This document shows, piece after piece, positions 43,231 through 50,860 of a DNA stretch of 50,860 nt. The position numbers and the translations under genes are program-made. Numbering within the stretch: position 1 is the stretch's first letter; the number at the start of each line of letters is the position of its first letter. The notes under the pieces are model-generated. The model saw nothing but the letters and a program-made list of their open reading frames with translations. It did no database searches and had not been told where the DNA came from. Origin of the DNA: JBAXGW01 sp037139195 (GTDB lineage Bacteria; Bacteroidota; Bacteroidia; Bacteroidales; JAHJDW01); the NCBI GenBank assembly GCA_037139195.1, contig JBAXGW010000030.1:1-50860 (forward strand), read 5' to 3'.

Positions 43231-44208
43231 ATGATATATAACCAATGGTACGTTATTCTCGAATCAAAAGAGCTAAAAGACAAGCCTTTAAAAATAAAAC
43301 GTTTTAATGAAAACATTGTTTTATGGCGAAACAGCGATAATTCTGCCTCCTGCATTGCCGACAAATGCTGTCATCGCGGTGCTTCACTTTCGTGTGGCAA
43401 AATTAAAGAAAACCATTTAGAATGTCCTTTTCATGGTTTTCTATTTGACAAAAATGGCATAGTAAGTCAAATCCCTGCAAATGGCAAAAATAAAAAGGTG
43501 CCAGAAACCATGAAAGTTTTGGCTTATACTATATTTGAAGCTTATGGATTTATTTTTCTATGGTGGGGCGATGACGATAAAAAAACTGCCGAACCTTTTT
43601 TCTTTAAAGAATTGGCTAATTTTTCGTATTCCAGTTTTAAAGATCATTGGAAAATTCATTATTCTCGAGCTATCGAAAATCAATTAGATGTAGTTCATTT
43701 GCCTTTTATTCATAGAACTACCATTGGCAGAGGCAACAAAACACTTGTCAACGGACCCGCTGTTGTAAGAGAAGGCGAATTGATTACATTTTATGTAGAC
43801 AATCGCGTTGATGATGGCAATACTACGCCTCTAAAACCAAATGAAGTAGTAGGATACGAAAAATTCTTTCACTTACAATTTCACTATCCAAATATTTGGC
43901 AGAATTTTATCTCCGAAAAAATCAGAGCTTTTGCTGCATTTGTTCCTGTAGACGAAGAAAACACAATAATTTATATTCGGTATTATCAAAGGATGATTAG
44001 TATTCCTTTGCTCAAAGAACTTTTCAATTATATTGGAAGAATTACTAGCATAATTATTCTTCGTCAAGATAAAAAAATTGTTGAAACACAACTACCTAAG
44101 AAAAGCGAAGCCAATATGAATGAACACTTGATTATGGGCGACAAACCAATAATTGAGTATAGGAAACATAGACAAGAACTTATAAATCAAATTCACTTTA
44201 AAAAATAA
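43231..44208 (+). CDS. Rieske non-heme iron oxygenase
   Basis: A 325-residue protein. The N-terminal Rieske [2Fe-2S] domain has CCHRG (Cys46, His48) and CPFHG (Cys65, His68). The catalytic domain has the mononuclear iron ligands of the DxxHxxxxH type: ENQLDVVHLPFIH, with Asp153, His156 and His161. This is the layout of Rieske monooxygenases and demethylases (VanA, PaO/Tic55 and DAF-36-like). The C-terminus has a hydrophobic helix (YIGRITSIIILRQDKKI) that may be membrane-associated. A partner reductase is not nearby. The substrate is unknown; lipid- or sterol-type substrates are possible given the likely membrane link. Confidence 0.85.
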   Translation: MIYNQWYVILESKELKDKPLKIKRFNENIVLWRNSDNSASCIADKCCHRGASLSCGKIKENHLECPFHGFLFDKNGIVSQIPANGKNKKVPETMKVLAYTIFEAYGFIFLWWGDDDKKTAEPFFFKELANFSYSSFKDHWKIHYSRAIENQLDVVHLPFIHRTTIGRGNKTLVNGPAVVREGELITFYVDNRVDDGNTTPLKPNEVVGYEKFFHLQFHYPNIWQNFISEKIRAFAAFVPVDEENTIIYIRYYQRMISIPLLKELFNYIGRITSIIILRQDKKIVETQLPKKSEANMNEHLIMGDKPIIEYRKHRQELINQIHFKK

Positions 44209-44307
44209 ATTTTTTTTTCAAAGTGCCAGAAATAAAAAATATTGTCGTCTATTAAAACTGCACCACAATATTTGTTTAAAACATTATAACAAATTTATTA
44301 AAACCCA

Positions 44308-44339
44308 TAACTTTAAAATATTTAGGTGCAATAACTTTG
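44308..44339 (+). promoter_or_regulatory. Candidate promoter of the ECF sigma operon
   Basis: TAACTTTG (44332-44339) matches the -7 consensus 30 bases before the sigma-factor ATG. The 8-mer ATAACTTT is present twice, at 44308-44315 and 44331-44338, 23 bp apart. This may mark a control site, possibly an autoregulated promoter. Confidence 0.45.
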
Positions 44340-44368
44340 TATAGTTATGAAGAAATGCCTTTCTACGA

Positions 44369-44941
44369 ATGAGTGATGTGGGGTTATTACAAAAGCTAAA
44401 AGCAGGAGACAAATTTGCTTTTAATGAACTTGTTGTGCTCTATTCTGACAAAGTAATCAATACCTGTTATCGTTTTTTACTCGACAAAGAAGATGCAGAA
44501 GACATCTCGCAAGAGGTTTTCATTGAAGTATATCAATCTATACATTTATTTCGAGGCGATTCTAAACTTTCCACATGGATATATCGAATTGCTATCACAA
44601 AAAGCCTAGATGAAATAAAAAAAAGAAATAGAAAAAAACGCATTACTTCAATTGGTAAAATTTTTCATATTGATGAAGTTGCAAATTGGATATCAGGAGG
44701 CAAAATGCCCGACAAGCCAATTGAAGAAAAAGAAAACATGCAAGAAATTATGCAAGCACTCAATAGTTTGCCTGACAACCAGAGAGTTGCCTTTACCCTT
44801 AGCAAAATTGACGGCTATACTAATCCGGAAATAGCATCGATTATGGATACAACTACCATTGCTGTTGAATCTTTAGTTTATAGAGCTAAAAAGAAAATAA
44901 GCATTGAACTAGAAAAAATTCTTAAAAATAATAATCACTAA
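44369..44941 (+). CDS. ECF (sigma-70 family) RNA polymerase sigma factor
   Basis: A 190-residue RpoE-like sigma factor. Region 2 (about residues 15-85) has FNELVVLYSDKVINTCYRFL and LDKEDAEDISQEVFIEVYQS, then FRGDSKLSTWIYRIAITKSL. Region 4 (about 125-185) has LNSLPDNQRVAFTLSKIDGY and TNPEIASIMDTTTIAVESLV (helix-turn-helix). The start is fixed at 44369 because the upstream ATG at 44354 runs into a stop. It leads a closely spaced run of at least four further genes (gaps 51, 3, 21 and 20 bases), so it probably controls its own operon. Confidence 0.92.
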   Translation: MSDVGLLQKLKAGDKFAFNELVVLYSDKVINTCYRFLLDKEDAEDISQEVFIEVYQSIHLFRGDSKLSTWIYRIAITKSLDEIKKRNRKKRITSIGKIFHIDEVANWISGGKMPDKPIEEKENMQEIMQALNSLPDNQRVAFTLSKIDGYTNPEIASIMDTTTIAVESLVYRAKKKISIELEKILKNNNH

Positions 44942-44992
44942 CTGCCAGAAAACTAAAAATAAAAACGTCTAACCACTAAAGCCACTATAAAT

Positions 44993-45292
44993 ATGAGAGA
45001 GTCAGATTTTACTTTATCAAAAATTAAAGAATTCGAATCCTTAGAAAAAATAACTGTTTCAGAAAAATGGAACAATGACGTTATTAATAAAATATCAACC
45101 AATAAAAAAAGGAAAACATTTACCACCAATTCAATGACAACAATAATAATTTTCATATTCATTGTATTAATAAACCTTGGTTTACTCTTAAAACCTACAA
45201 AGAACCATATTCAACAATGTTCTAATCGAAAAAACGATTTAAAAATAATATCAAACGAATTTCTAATTACCCCATTATCAGAAAACAACTAA
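44993..45292 (+). CDS. Small single-pass membrane protein, possible anti-sigma factor
   Basis: A 99-residue protein with a charged N-terminal half (RESDFTLSKIKEFESLEKIT), one membrane segment at about residues 45-66 (SMTTIIIFIFIVLINLGLLL) and a short outer tail. It has no zinc-binding anti-sigma (HxxxCxxC) motif. The position directly after an ECF sigma gene and the cytoplasm-TM-periplasm layout suggest an anti-sigma factor, but this is inference from context only. The next gene starts three bases later. Confidence 0.6.
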   Translation: MRESDFTLSKIKEFESLEKITVSEKWNNDVINKISTNKKRKTFTTNSMTTIIIFIFIVLINLGLLLKPTKNHIQQCSNRKNDLKIISNEFLITPLSENN

Positions 45293-45295
45293 GAC

Positions 45296-45784
45296 ATGGA
45301 CATTTTTTCACAAAAAAAAGCACTCATTCGCTTAGTAATATTTTTAATATGTCTAAATGTATTATCAATTAGCATGTTTCAATGGCGCGATTCAATTTCA
45401 CACAAAGAGCATCGTCAACCAAATTTGCAACGCGATGCTTCTTCAATTTTAGAAAAAGAACTAGAATTATCAAAAACTCAAGTTTTGCAAATTAAAAAAT
45501 TAAGAACCGATTTTTTTAGCAAAGAAAAGGTTCTTGAAAAAATAATCAGAAGCGAAAGAGATTCTATGAACAATTTAATGTTCAACGAAATAACAGATGA
45601 CATTCTGATCAATCAACTTGCAAAAAGAGTTTCTGAAAATGAATTTCAAATGGAATTACTAAGAATCAACCAAGCAAAAGAATTAAAATCTATTTGCACA
45701 CCTAACCAATTAGAAAAATTTGGAGGTCTTGTAAAAGAAATTAGAGATTATTTTAAACCAGAAAACCAACCTAAAAACAAGTAA
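45296..45784 (+). CDS. Spy/CpxP-like periplasmic protein with N-terminal anchor
   Basis: A 162-residue protein with one N-terminal hydrophobic segment (about 10-29, IRLVIFLICLNVLSISMFQW), then a long helical, charged domain. LSKTQ (in LELSKTQVLQIKKLRTDFFS) and CTPNQLEKF are LTxxQ-like motifs typical of the Spy/CpxP/'periplasmic heavy-metal sensor' family (Metal_resist). Such proteins bind misfolded proteins or metals in the periplasm and can act as sensors for a sigma/anti-sigma pair. Gene spacing of 3 and 21 bases places it in the sigma operon. The proposed sensor role is inferred from context. Confidence 0.7.
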   Translation: MDIFSQKKALIRLVIFLICLNVLSISMFQWRDSISHKEHRQPNLQRDASSILEKELELSKTQVLQIKKLRTDFFSKEKVLEKIIRSERDSMNNLMFNEITDDILINQLAKRVSENEFQMELLRINQAKELKSICTPNQLEKFGGLVKEIRDYFKPENQPKNK

Positions 45785-45805
45785 ACTAAACATTTAACAT
45801 ATAAA

Positions 45806-47434
45806 ATGAAAAAAATATTATTTATAACATTATTAGTATTAGGCTACAATCTTGTATATGCTCAAAGCTATAATGAAATTTTAGGACGCCCAACAGACAA
45901 CTCTATAACTGTGAGTGTTATGTTCAACCAAAATTCAGATGTTTATATTGAATATGGAACAAGTTCAGGAAATTATCAAAACACCACCTCGCAAATCACG
46001 AGTCTTTCTGGAACTCCAGACGAAATAGAAATAACAAACTTAAATCCAAACACAAAATATTTTTATAGAACTCGATACAGATTAACAGGTTCTGGTTCTT
46101 TCAATTCAAGCCCTGAACATACTTTCTACACACAAAGAGCAGTTGGTAGCACATTTACTTTTACAATGGAAGCTGATGTTCACCTCTACGACAAAAAAGG
46201 TTGTGCCAATCTCTACCAAGTTTGTTTAAATAATCAAGCAGATGACAAGCCGGATTTCATGCTTGATTTAGGCGACACTTTTGGCGACGACCACCATCCA
46301 AGCGATATGACATCGGAATTTTCTGATTCACTTCACAAAGCCTATAGACCTTTTTTAGGAAGCATTTGCCATTCCATTCCTTTTTATTTCTGCTTAGGAA
46401 ATCACGAAGGCGAATTTGATTATTATCTTGCTCAAACTCCTCCAAACAATATTGCAGCTTGGGGTACAAAATGGAGAAAATTTTATTATCCGAACCCTTA
46501 CCCAAATAACTTTTACAGCGGCAATACCGACGTTGAAGCCAACGGAATTGGAAGCCCTGAAAATTATTATTCTTGGTCTTGGGGCGATGCCCTATTTGTT
46601 GTTTTAGACGTTTATAGATACCAAAACGACACTTCAGCAAAACCTGCAAAATGGAATTGGACTATTGGCGACACTCAATATGCTTGGCTAAAAAGCACAT
46701 TAGAAAACAGCACTGATAAATACAAATTTGTAATAGCTCACCATGTAAGCGGACAAGGTCGTGGAGGTATTTTGCAAGCCAAATTATTTGAATGGGGCGG
46801 TTACGAACAAAATGGAACAACTTTTAGTTTTCCAACTAAACGACCAAACATGGAAAAACCTATTCATCAGCTTTTTGTTGATAATGGCGTAAATATTTTC
46901 TTTCAAGGACACGACCACGTTTTTGCACACGAAGTTATGGACGGAGTGATCTATCAAGCCTTGCCAATGCCAAGTGATTCAACCTATGAAATAGGAATGT
47001 TAGCAAATGCTGATGCTTATGTATCTGACACCGTAGATGGATCAGGACATTTAAGAATTTCGGTTTCGCCTGAGTGCGCTGTTGTTGATTATGTAAAAGC
47101 ATTTTTACCTGCTGATACGCTAAACGGAGTTCACCACAACAAAGAAGTTGCATTCTCATACACATTAGGGACATGTGCTACAACAAATATCAACTTAAGC
47201 AAAAACAAAGAAGAAATCAAAGTGTTTCCAAATCCTGCCACCAACTATTTATCAATCAAAATTCCCAATAATATTGAGATACCGCATATAAAATTGTCTT
47301 CTATATTAGGAGATATTGTTTTAGAAACAACATCTAACAATATAGATATTAGCAAAATACAAAATGGAGTGTATTTGCTTAATATAAAAACTAGCAATAT
47401 AGAAGAAAACAAAAAAGTAATCATTAATCATTAG
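45806..47434 (+). CDS. Secreted calcineurin-like metallophosphoesterase with Fn3-like and T9SS domains, paralogue 1
   Basis: A 542-residue protein with a signal peptide (MKKILFITLLVLGYNLVYAQ). About residues 20-110 are a fibronectin type III/purple acid phosphatase-like N-domain (SVMFNQNSDVYIEYGTSSGN, LNPNTKYFYRTRYRL). The phosphoesterase core (about 110-430) has the dimetal motifs ADVHLY, LDLGDTF, GNHEGE, AHHVSGQG and GHDHVF. The last 80 residues or so (IKVFPNPATNYLSIKIPNNI) are a type A T9SS domain. It is presumably a cell-surface phosphatase or nucleotidase. It follows the Spy-like gene after 21 bases and is followed after 20 by a paralogue, so this is a tandem duplication. Confidence 0.9.
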   Translation: MKKILFITLLVLGYNLVYAQSYNEILGRPTDNSITVSVMFNQNSDVYIEYGTSSGNYQNTTSQITSLSGTPDEIEITNLNPNTKYFYRTRYRLTGSGSFNSSPEHTFYTQRAVGSTFTFTMEADVHLYDKKGCANLYQVCLNNQADDKPDFMLDLGDTFGDDHHPSDMTSEFSDSLHKAYRPFLGSICHSIPFYFCLGNHEGEFDYYLAQTPPNNIAAWGTKWRKFYYPNPYPNNFYSGNTDVEANGIGSPENYYSWSWGDALFVVLDVYRYQNDTSAKPAKWNWTIGDTQYAWLKSTLENSTDKYKFVIAHHVSGQGRGGILQAKLFEWGGYEQNGTTFSFPTKRPNMEKPIHQLFVDNGVNIFFQGHDHVFAHEVMDGVIYQALPMPSDSTYEIGMLANADAYVSDTVDGSGHLRISVSPECAVVDYVKAFLPADTLNGVHHNKEVAFSYTLGTCATTNINLSKNKEEIKVFPNPATNYLSIKIPNNIEIPHIKLSSILGDIVLETTSNNIDISKIQNGVYLLNIKTSNIEENKKVIINH

Positions 47435-47454
47435 TCGTTTATTACCCTTGCTTT

Positions 47455-49116
47455 ATGAAAATTAAAATCTTAAATACAATATTTCTTTTTATTTTAGCCA
47501 GTATAGTTTTTGGTCAAAATTACACTGAGATACTAGGTAAACCAACGAATTCAAGTATAACAATTAATATTTTGCTTGATCAAAAAGCAGATGTATATTG
47601 GGAATATGGAACTACTTCTGGCTCATATCCATTTACATCTGCTACTTTCACTTCTAAAATTGACACCCCTTTGGTTGCAGAGTTCACAAATCTTCTGTCA
47701 AATACAAAATATTATTACAGAACAAGATACAGAGTAAATGGATCGTCATCTGCATTTTCAACAGGTCAGGAACATACTTTTCAAACTCAAAGAGCTTCTG
47801 GATCAACATTCAGCTTTGCTATTGAGGCCGACCCCCATCTTGATACAAATACAATTCCTGCATCTTACACTTTAACACTTCAAAATATTCTAGCTAAAAA
47901 ACCTGATTTTATGATTGATTTGGGAGATATTTTCATGTCGGAAAAACTTCCATTGATAAATCAAGCAGAAATCACTAATAGACATTTGCTATATCGTCCA
48001 TTTTTCAATGAAGTTTGCCATTCAGTCCCATTATATCTTGTTTTAGGAAATCACGAAGGAGAATTAGGCTGGAGAATAACTGGACAAGCTAATAGCTTGC
48101 CTGTAATGGCAACAAATACTCGCAAATTTTATTACCCAAATCCTGAACCAAATTCATTTTATTCTGGCGATACTATTGAAGAAAACATGGTTGGACTTCG
48201 TCAAGATTATTATGCTTGGGAATGGGGCGATGCACTTTTCATCGTTCTTGACCCATATTGGCATACCGTAACAAAACCAGATTGGGGCTGGACATTGGGA
48301 GAAACTCAATATAATTGGTTTAAAAGCACAATTACTTCAAGTCAAGCTAAATTCAAATTTGTATTTTGCCATAATTTAGTTGGTGGAAAAGGAAACGATG
48401 CTCGCGGTGGTGCCGAATATGTCGACTTTTTTGAAATGGGAGGTCAGAATGCCGATTCGACTTTTGGATTTGACACTTATCGTCCAAATTGGGGCAAATC
48501 AATACACCAATTGATGGTTGAAAACAATGCAACTATCTTCTTCCACGGACATGACCATTTATATGCAAAACAAGAAAAAGATGGCTTAGTTTATCAAGAA
48601 GTTCCACAACCCTCTGCAAAAAGCATTGGCAATGTTACAGGAGCTCAATGGGGCTATGTTGATGGAGTATTAATGTCAAACAGAGGATACATATTAGTTA
48701 CTGTTAATAACGACAGTACTAGAGTAGAATATATTAAAACATATCTTCCTTCAGAAGAAAATGCAACACGCCATAATGGCGACATTGCCCACTCCTACAC
48801 TATTTCAAATTTAACAACTGATGTTAATGACGAGAAAACAAATAAACCTTCCTTCCAAATTGAACAAAATTATCCAAATCCTTTTTATTCAGAAACAACT
48901 ATAAGATATAAACTTTTTTCTTCGAATAATGTTCAACTTTCAATATATGATATTTATGGCAGCGAAGTTTATTCTCCAATAGACAAATTTCAAGAACCTG
49001 GAAATTACTCCACTACTATAAATTCTGAAGAATTGAACCTAAAAAGCGGTTTTTATTACTGCAAAATTCATGTTGGCAACAATTCAAGTAATATGAAAAT
49101 GATTTTTATAAAATAA
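47455..49116 (+). CDS. Secreted calcineurin-like metallophosphoesterase with Fn3-like and T9SS domains, paralogue 2
   Basis: A 553-residue protein with a signal peptide (MKIKILNTIFLFILASIVFG). It shares layout and clear sequence similarity with the preceding gene: Fn3-like N-domain (DVYWEYGTTSGSYPF, NLLSNTKYYYRTRYRV), metal-site motifs EADPHL, IDLGDIF, GNHEGE, CHNLVGG and GHDHLY, and a type A T9SS C-terminus (IEQNYPNPFYSETTIRYKLF). In the first motif the usual DxH is kept (DPH). The two enzymes probably have related but not identical substrates. A 149-bp gap follows, with a weak promoter-like site at 49208. Confidence 0.9.
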   Translation: MKIKILNTIFLFILASIVFGQNYTEILGKPTNSSITINILLDQKADVYWEYGTTSGSYPFTSATFTSKIDTPLVAEFTNLLSNTKYYYRTRYRVNGSSSAFSTGQEHTFQTQRASGSTFSFAIEADPHLDTNTIPASYTLTLQNILAKKPDFMIDLGDIFMSEKLPLINQAEITNRHLLYRPFFNEVCHSVPLYLVLGNHEGELGWRITGQANSLPVMATNTRKFYYPNPEPNSFYSGDTIEENMVGLRQDYYAWEWGDALFIVLDPYWHTVTKPDWGWTLGETQYNWFKSTITSSQAKFKFVFCHNLVGGKGNDARGGAEYVDFFEMGGQNADSTFGFDTYRPNWGKSIHQLMVENNATIFFHGHDHLYAKQEKDGLVYQEVPQPSAKSIGNVTGAQWGYVDGVLMSNRGYILVTVNNDSTRVEYIKTYLPSEENATRHNGDIAHSYTISNLTTDVNDEKTNKPSFQIEQNYPNPFYSETTIRYKLFSSNNVQLSIYDIYGSEVYSPIDKFQEPGNYSTTINSEELNLKSGFYYCKIHVGNNSSNMKMIFIK

Positions 49117-49207
49117 TTAACTAAATATATATTACATAATTTTCTTTTTCTTATAATTTTATAACAATTAAATATCATATTATAACACATTAAAAACAAA
49201 AACTTAC

Positions 49208-49215
49208 TAAATTTG
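49208..49215 (+). promoter_or_regulatory. Weak promoter candidate before the Lcl/FGE gene
   Basis: TAAATTTG fits TAnnTTTG 50 bases before the ATG. There is no TTG at the -33 position. It is the best match in the gap. Confidence 0.3.
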
Positions 49216-49265
49216 AACATTAAATATTTCAAAAATTCTTATTAAAACAACGTAAAACTTATCGT

Positions 49266-50846
49266 ATGGTAAAAAAAACAATATTTCTTTTATTGTTGGC
49301 AACTACTATGTCTATAGTTGATGCCCAACAACTTCGCAAATACATAATTCAAGAAAGTGGACAAACTACTAGTTACACATCTACAAATGGCGAAGATGCC
49401 GACTTTATTATTAATCCACAATCATTTAAAGACAATGGAGATGGGACTATTACTGATAATATAACCGGACTTATTTGGCAAAAAGTGGATGGTGGTGAAA
49501 TGACCATTGAAAATGCAACAACATATTGCGACAACTTGTCTTTAGCTGGATACACTGACTGGAGACTTCCAACAAGTTTGGAATTAATTTGCATAAATAA
49601 TTTCAACAAAATAAATCCAGCTATTGACACAGTATATTTTAAAAAGACCTTAGCTGAATACTGGTGGACAAGCGAAAAATGTGCAAATGACATTACAAAA
49701 ATTTGGGCAGTAAATGCTGGTGGCGGAGTTGGGCCACATCCTAAATCAGAAACAGTAAGTGCTGGCGGAGTTAAAAAATTCCATGTTAGAGCCGTACGAA
49801 ATCCTATTACTACAACTTTTTCAGTTAACCATTTTACGGACAACGGCGATGGCTCTATTACAGACAATTATACCGGATTAGTTTGGCAAAAAACGCTATC
49901 TACTAATACAATGACATGGGAAGCAGCACTTGCATATAGCAACTCATTCACCTTAGCAGGCAAATCTGATTGGAGATTACCAAATGTTAAAGAGTTACAA
50001 TCACTAAACGATGTAACAAAAATTAACCCATCATTTGACAACACTATTTTTTCAAATATTGTTACTGGAAATTACTGGTCGTCAACAACACTATATATGA
50101 CCCCAACTAAAGCATGGGATATAAATATTGGTTTTGGAATTGCATCTCAAAACGATAAAACATTAAGCGAAAATGTTATACTTGTAAGAGGCGGAACAGA
50201 CAATAGCGATTTGAATATTTCTGAAGCTCAAATCCCAAGCGGAGAATATTCAATGGGAGATCATTTTGGATTTGTAGATCCAAGCCATCCAAGCGACGAA
50301 CTTCCGTTACACACTGTTCAGGTTGATTCAATGAATATGTCGAAAACCGAAACTACAAATAATCAATTTATTGCATTTCTTAACTCATCAATATTAAATG
50401 GATTAATAGAAGTTAGAAGCAATATTGTTTACCCAATTGGGAAAACCGATACACTTTGTTTAACAACACAAGTTGCATCTTATTACAGCATAGGCTACAA
50501 TGGAAGTTTTTTCTATATCAGCGATTTCAGGAACAATCACCCTGTAGTAGGCATTATGTGGTCAGGTGCAGCTTATTATTGCAATTGGCTTAGTTTACAA
50601 AATGGACTAGATGTATGTTATAACTTAACAACAAAAGCCTGCGATTTTACTAAAAATGGATATCGCTTACCAACAGAAGCCGAATGGGAATGGGCTGGAA
50701 GAGGCGGACACACAAATCCTTATTACAATTACCCTTGGGGTGATGATCAAGATATTACTAAAGCAAACTGGCCTGATTCGCAAGACCCTTATGAAAGCAC
50801 TAATGTTAGGGGAGTTCTAAAATTTAACACTTTGTCATTCAAATAA
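49266..50846 (+). CDS. Exported protein with two Lcl/DUF1566 domains and a truncated FGE-sulfatase domain
   Basis: A 526-residue protein with a signal peptide (MVKKTIFLLLLATTMSIVDA). Two Lcl C-terminal (DUF1566) domains follow: about 55-175 (FKDNGDGTITDNITGLIWQK, DWRLPTSLELICI) and about 195-305 (DNGDGSITDNYTGLVWQK, DWRLPNVKELQSL). About 315-526 are the start of a formylglycine-generating-enzyme (FGE/SUMF1) domain: PSGEYSMGDHFGF, TETTNNQFIAFLN, HPVVGIMWSGAAYYCNWLSL, RLPTEAEWEWAGRGG, YPWGDD. A complete FGE domain would continue for about 100 residues with GNVWEWC and later CR..R motifs. Instead, after DSQDPYES, the sequence becomes unrelated and stops. The gene is truncated, perhaps by a rearrangement or frameshift at the window edge. 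Confidence 0.75.
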   Translation: MVKKTIFLLLLATTMSIVDAQQLRKYIIQESGQTTSYTSTNGEDADFIINPQSFKDNGDGTITDNITGLIWQKVDGGEMTIENATTYCDNLSLAGYTDWRLPTSLELICINNFNKINPAIDTVYFKKTLAEYWWTSEKCANDITKIWAVNAGGGVGPHPKSETVSAGGVKKFHVRAVRNPITTTFSVNHFTDNGDGSITDNYTGLVWQKTLSTNTMTWEAALAYSNSFTLAGKSDWRLPNVKELQSLNDVTKINPSFDNTIFSNIVTGNYWSSTTLYMTPTKAWDINIGFGIASQNDKTLSENVILVRGGTDNSDLNISEAQIPSGEYSMGDHFGFVDPSHPSDELPLHTVQVDSMNMSKTETTNNQFIAFLNSSILNGLIEVRSNIVYPIGKTDTLCLTTQVASYYSIGYNGSFFYISDFRNNHPVVGIMWSGAAYYCNWLSLQNGLDVCYNLTTKACDFTKNGYRLPTEAEWEWAGRGGHTNPYYNYPWGDDQDITKANWPDSQDPYESTNVRGVLKFNTLSFK

Positions 50847-50860
50847 TTATCACTATATTT

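Noticed and set aside
46257..46649. A 130-residue minus-strand ORF inside the first phosphoesterase gene
   Set aside because: The plus strand carries intact metal-binding motifs across this stretch; the minus frame has no recognisable domain.
49373..49867. A 164-residue minus-strand ORF
   Set aside because: It lies wholly opposite the Lcl/DUF1566 domains, whose conserved DNGDGTITDN and DWRLP motifs show that the plus strand is coding.

Overview
The window is AT-rich DNA from a member of the Bacteroidota. Evidence for this includes many secreted proteins with type IX secretion (T9SS) C-terminal sorting domains, a type B (gliding-associated) C-terminal domain on a giant PKD protein, TAnnTTTG-type -7 promoter elements, lipoproteins with SCKK/SCSS lipoboxes, and few Shine-Dalgarno sequences. 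I cannot place it below phylum. No rRNA, tRNA, CRISPR array, transposase or phage module was seen.

Layout. 1-4.9 kb: a truncated Ig-repeat surface protein (minus strand), a small PKD-like lipoprotein overlapping a beta-barrel protein, and a DUF6340 lipoprotein. 5.1-17 kb: mostly housekeeping and envelope genes. These are typA, a small unknown gene, a MORN/YwqK-like lipoprotein, an RlpA-like protein, a holin-like membrane protein, a large HExxH/beta-propeller/beta-barrel protein, an RluA pseudouridine synthase, panB, a stand-alone DnaB C-terminal ATPase and a secreted S15/CocE hydrolase. 17-26 kb: a dihydroorotate dehydrogenase-like enzyme, a 2038-residue protein with about 23 PKD domains, and a T9SS cell-surface protein. 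26-34 kb: terC, a large secreted protein of unknown function, then metF and metH on the minus strand behind a SAM-I riboswitch. 34-39 kb: two different AAA ATPase/nuclease-like genes, each flanked by direct repeats, with a beta-helix T9SS protein between them. 39-44 kb: a Crp/Fnr regulator divergent from thioredoxin and ferredoxin genes, then a threonine aldolase-like enzyme, a site-2 protease homologue and a Rieske oxygenase. 44-50.9 kb: an apparent operon of an ECF sigma factor, a small membrane protein, a Spy/CpxP-like protein and two paralogous secreted phosphoesterases, followed by a protein with two Lcl/DUF1566 domains and a truncated formylglycine-generating-enzyme (FGE) domain at the window edge.

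How the genes work together. metH and metF jointly regenerate methionine from homocysteine and sit behind one SAM-sensing leader. The Crp/Fnr regulator, thioredoxin and ferredoxin look like a small redox-linked group around a shared control region. The sigma-factor cluster looks like an envelope-stress or surface-remodelling operon. The most unusual non-coding content is a family of long hairpin repeats (three copies, same strand), one of which abuts the metH riboswitch, and the direct-repeat scars around the two ATPase genes, one of which carries a copy of the 3' end of the neighbouring crp gene.
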